DNA from: Actinomycetes bacterium
Lineage (GTDB): Bacteria > Actinomycetota > Actinomycetes > Propionibacteriales > Propionibacteriaceae
Reading direction: 5' to 3'
Assembly (NCBI GenBank): GCA_023442485.1
Contig: JAEZZG010000051.1
Span: 1-22,035, forward strand
DNA length: 22,035 nucleotides
The position numbers were made by a program, and so were the translations under genes. Below are positions 21,045 through 22,035 of the stretch, in pieces; position 1 is the stretch's first letter; every line of letters begins with the position of its first letter. The notes below the pieces were generated by a model. It saw nothing but the letters and a program-made list of their open reading frames with translations, was not told the origin of the DNA and searched no databases.

Positions 21045-21238
21045 GGTATTCCGGGAATCCTCCCGCATCATGGGCGGACACTGCCGCCACGTCTGTTTTT
21101 TCGTCAAATTCCGGGAGCTACCCGGACGCCCGGGGAGACCCCGGATTCGCGACACCGGAAAGCCGGAAGATGGGATCAACGCCCGCGACGGACGGCCACT
21201 CTCGGGGAGTAAACCTCGCTGAAATCATCGTTTCGCGA
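21045..21238 (-). promoter_or_regulatory. Structured 5' leader of groEL
   Basis: No gene is supported in this stretch. If transcription starts near the CIRCE elements the leader is about 200 bases. It contains three small GC hairpins in a row: CCGGG-AGCTA-CCCGG (21111-21125), CCGGGG-AGA-CCCCGG (21130-21144) and CCGG-AAAG-CCGG (21155-21166). On the minus strand these come just before an A-rich patch (GACGAAAAAACAG). Confidence 0.5.
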
Positions 21239-21265
21239 ATAGCACTCGCACTAGTCGAGTGCTAA
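21239..21265. promoter_or_regulatory. CIRCE element, groEL-proximal
   Basis: ATAGCACTC-N9-GAGTGCTAA, one mismatch from the CIRCE consensus TTAGCACTC-N9-GAGTGCTAA bound by HrcA. Confidence 0.93.
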
Positions 21266-21272
21266 GTCATGT

Positions 21273-21299
21273 TTAGCACTCGATACCCGAGAGTGCAAA
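21273..21299. promoter_or_regulatory. CIRCE element, groEL-distal
   Basis: TTAGCACTC-N9-GAGTGCAAA, one mismatch in the right half. It is seven bases from the first CIRCE. On the minus strand TTGCAC, 17 bases, TAAACA could be an embedded promoter. Confidence 0.92.
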
Positions 21300-21477
21300 C
21301 GCTGAACCTAAAAGATCGTGGAAAACGGCGTAAAGTTGAGTGTGTCTCTATCAACTTGGCTGTGGTGGCGGATTATCTGAGGTCCAAAGGGGTGAGATTC
21401 GCCCGCGATATAACTGTCGTTTGGCGGCACTGGATCAAACTGCCGTCGGTGATGCGCCTTGACGGAGAAGCCGAAGA
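21300..21477. other. Intergenic stretch between groEL control region and DUF3263 gene, with a hairpin
   Basis: I see no credible gene here. AAGTTGA (21333-21339) and TCAACTT (21351-21357) are an exact inverted repeat with an 11-base loop, downstream of the minus-strand DUF3263 gene. On that strand it is followed by TACGCCGTTTTCC, so it may be that gene's terminator. Confidence 0.4.
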
Positions 21478-21762
21478 TTATCTGCGCAATGCGGAGCGAG
21501 CGCGTTGGCGAGAGGAACGGAGTCGGCGAAGCCGCTTGACCAGCAACGGGTCAACGTCGAGGGCAGCCGGTTGATCAATGATGTGGTTGAGGATCTGGTA
21601 GTAACGGGCAGTGGTCAGGTTGAACCGCGACTGGATCTCTTCTTCCTTCGAGGCCTCGGCAGTCCACCATGACCTCTCGAATTCTAGGATGGCGCGGTCA
21701 CGTTCACTCAGCCCGACGGCGACGTCCACGTTAGCCAGAACCGCAGCACCAGAATCTCTCAT
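21478..21762 (-). CDS. DUF3263 family protein
   Basis: A 94-residue actinobacterial protein. The core GLSERDRAILEFERSWW ... KEEEIQSRFNLTTARYYQILNHIID ... LVKRLRRLRSSRQRARS is the complete DUF3263 pattern, whose middle reads as a helix-turn-helix (sigma-like), and the C-terminus is very basic. A DNA-binding role is inferred, not shown. The ATG at 21762 has TAAGCT at -13 to -8 and ATGACA 17 bases further up. Confidence 0.87.
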   Translation of the reverse strand: MRDSGAAVLANVDVAVGLSERDRAILEFERSWWTAEASKEEEIQSRFNLTTARYYQILNHIIDQPAALDVDPLLVKRLRRLRSSRQRARSALRR

Positions 21763-21769
21763 GCGCCCA

Positions 21770-21798
21770 AGCTTAGCCCCAAACTACAACCATGTCAT
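21770..21798 (-). promoter_or_regulatory. Leaderless promoter of the DUF3263 gene
   Basis: On the minus strand ATGACA (21793-21798) and TAAGCT (21770-21775) are 17 bases apart. The -10 ends seven bases before the ATG. Confidence 0.65.
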
Positions 21799-21910
21799 TT
21801 CCCCAGGCTGGCTCGATCCACTGGCGTAAAGAACCTGAACCCCGACCGCACAGTCAGTAGCTAAGCAGAGCTTTGGGTCGAGCCAAGCCCTACACACAGG
21901 GCCGCCTTCC

Positions 21911-22035
21911 CTCACCGGCACCCTTGCTCCCCTCACCGGCACCCCAGACCATCCCCGGGCGGCTCTCCCCCGCCCACACTCATCCAACTCCCCCACCGGC
22001 ACCCATCCAGCCCCCCACCGGCACCCATCCAGCCC
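21911..22035. repeat. C-rich repeat with CACCGGCACCC core, running off the window edge
   Basis: The core CACCGGCACCC occurs four times: two copies as CTCACCGGCACCC with a 21-base period (starts 21911 and 21932) and two in a 22-base unit (CCACCGGCACCCATCCAGCCCC; starts 21993 and 22015). The minus-strand frame is open from the window edge to 21784 with repeated V-P-V codons, but it overlaps the DUF3263 promoter and resembles no family, so I do not call a gene. Confidence 0.7.

Noticed and set aside
19869..21212. A 447-codon open frame on the plus strand
   Set aside because: It is fully antisense to groEL, whose conserved protein sequence is certain. Its composition (rich in Leu, Asp, Gly) is a typical reverse-frame shadow.
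21269..21574. A 101-codon plus-strand frame starting inside the distal CIRCE element
   Set aside because: It runs into the antisense of the DUF3263 gene, has no Shine-Dalgarno sequence or promoter at the right distance, and its start lies in an operator.
21784..22035. Minus-strand frame open to the window edge as a partial gene
   Set aside because: Gly/Arg/Val-Pro-rich sequence dictated by the C-rich repeat, no domain, and it covers the DUF3263 promoter. Kept only as a repeat.

Overview
The window looks like core chromosome of a medium-to-high-GC actinobacterium. Marker genes that point there are an IdeR/DtxR-type iron repressor with every metal ligand at its textbook position, actinobacterial-type SerC, DUF2530, DUF3027 and DUF3263 proteins, a cold-shock protein with a helical C-terminal extension, and a solo groEL under tandem CIRCE elements. 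The eukaryote-like UDP-glucose pyrophosphorylase and general content would fit the Propionibacteriaceae or a neighbouring family, but that finer placement is an inference from memory of families, not a search result.

Layout. Bases 1-144 are the 3' end of a serine recombinase, the only mobile-element trace. It is followed by a bidirectional terminator and a tRNA-Ala(CGC) on the minus strand. At 549-3870 lies a divergent group: a GlpR/Rv0996-like membrane protein and a gephyrin/MoeA-like protein (minus), and a 5-formyltetrahydrofolate cyclo-ligase with an unusual repeat-bearing N-terminus (plus). At 3954-5148 are a FmdB zinc-ribbon protein and a SAF-domain membrane protein. These run into a convergent UDPGP-family UTP-glucose-1-phosphate uridylyltransferase (5153-6856). 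A tRNA-Arg(CCT) follows, then thioredoxin, a SAM methyltransferase and IdeR on the minus strand, with serC divergent from ideR. At 10527-12369 are a membrane-anchored secreted beta-propeller-like protein and an unrecognised 221-residue protein. At 12461-15782 come an AzgA-like purine permease, DUF2530, DUF3027 and a Csp. At 16050-18108 are three envelope-type genes: a disordered/4-TM protein, a secreted FN3 protein and a small single-TM protein. At 18024-21762 are a Nudix hydrolase, CutC, GroEL and a DUF3263 protein. The window ends in a C-rich repeat.

The gephyrin-like protein and its membrane neighbour match, in arrangement and in recognisable motifs, the Glp-GlpR pair described in Corynebacterium as part of the cell-division machinery. 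The gephyrin-like protein departs from the usual MoeA catalytic signature. Its start and that of the cyclo-ligase are only 17 bases apart, and their -10 hexamers overlap on opposite strands.

A window-wide pattern: eleven protein-coding starts have a TANNNT hexamer exactly 6 or 7 bases upstream of the start codon (positions -12 to -7 or -13 to -8). This is the signature of leaderless transcripts. Three of these also have a good -35 hexamer at 17 bases. Most other genes (FmdB, thioredoxin, IdeR, Csp, DUF3027, the small TM protein) have recognisable Shine-Dalgarno sequences. The pattern was used here to choose several start codons.
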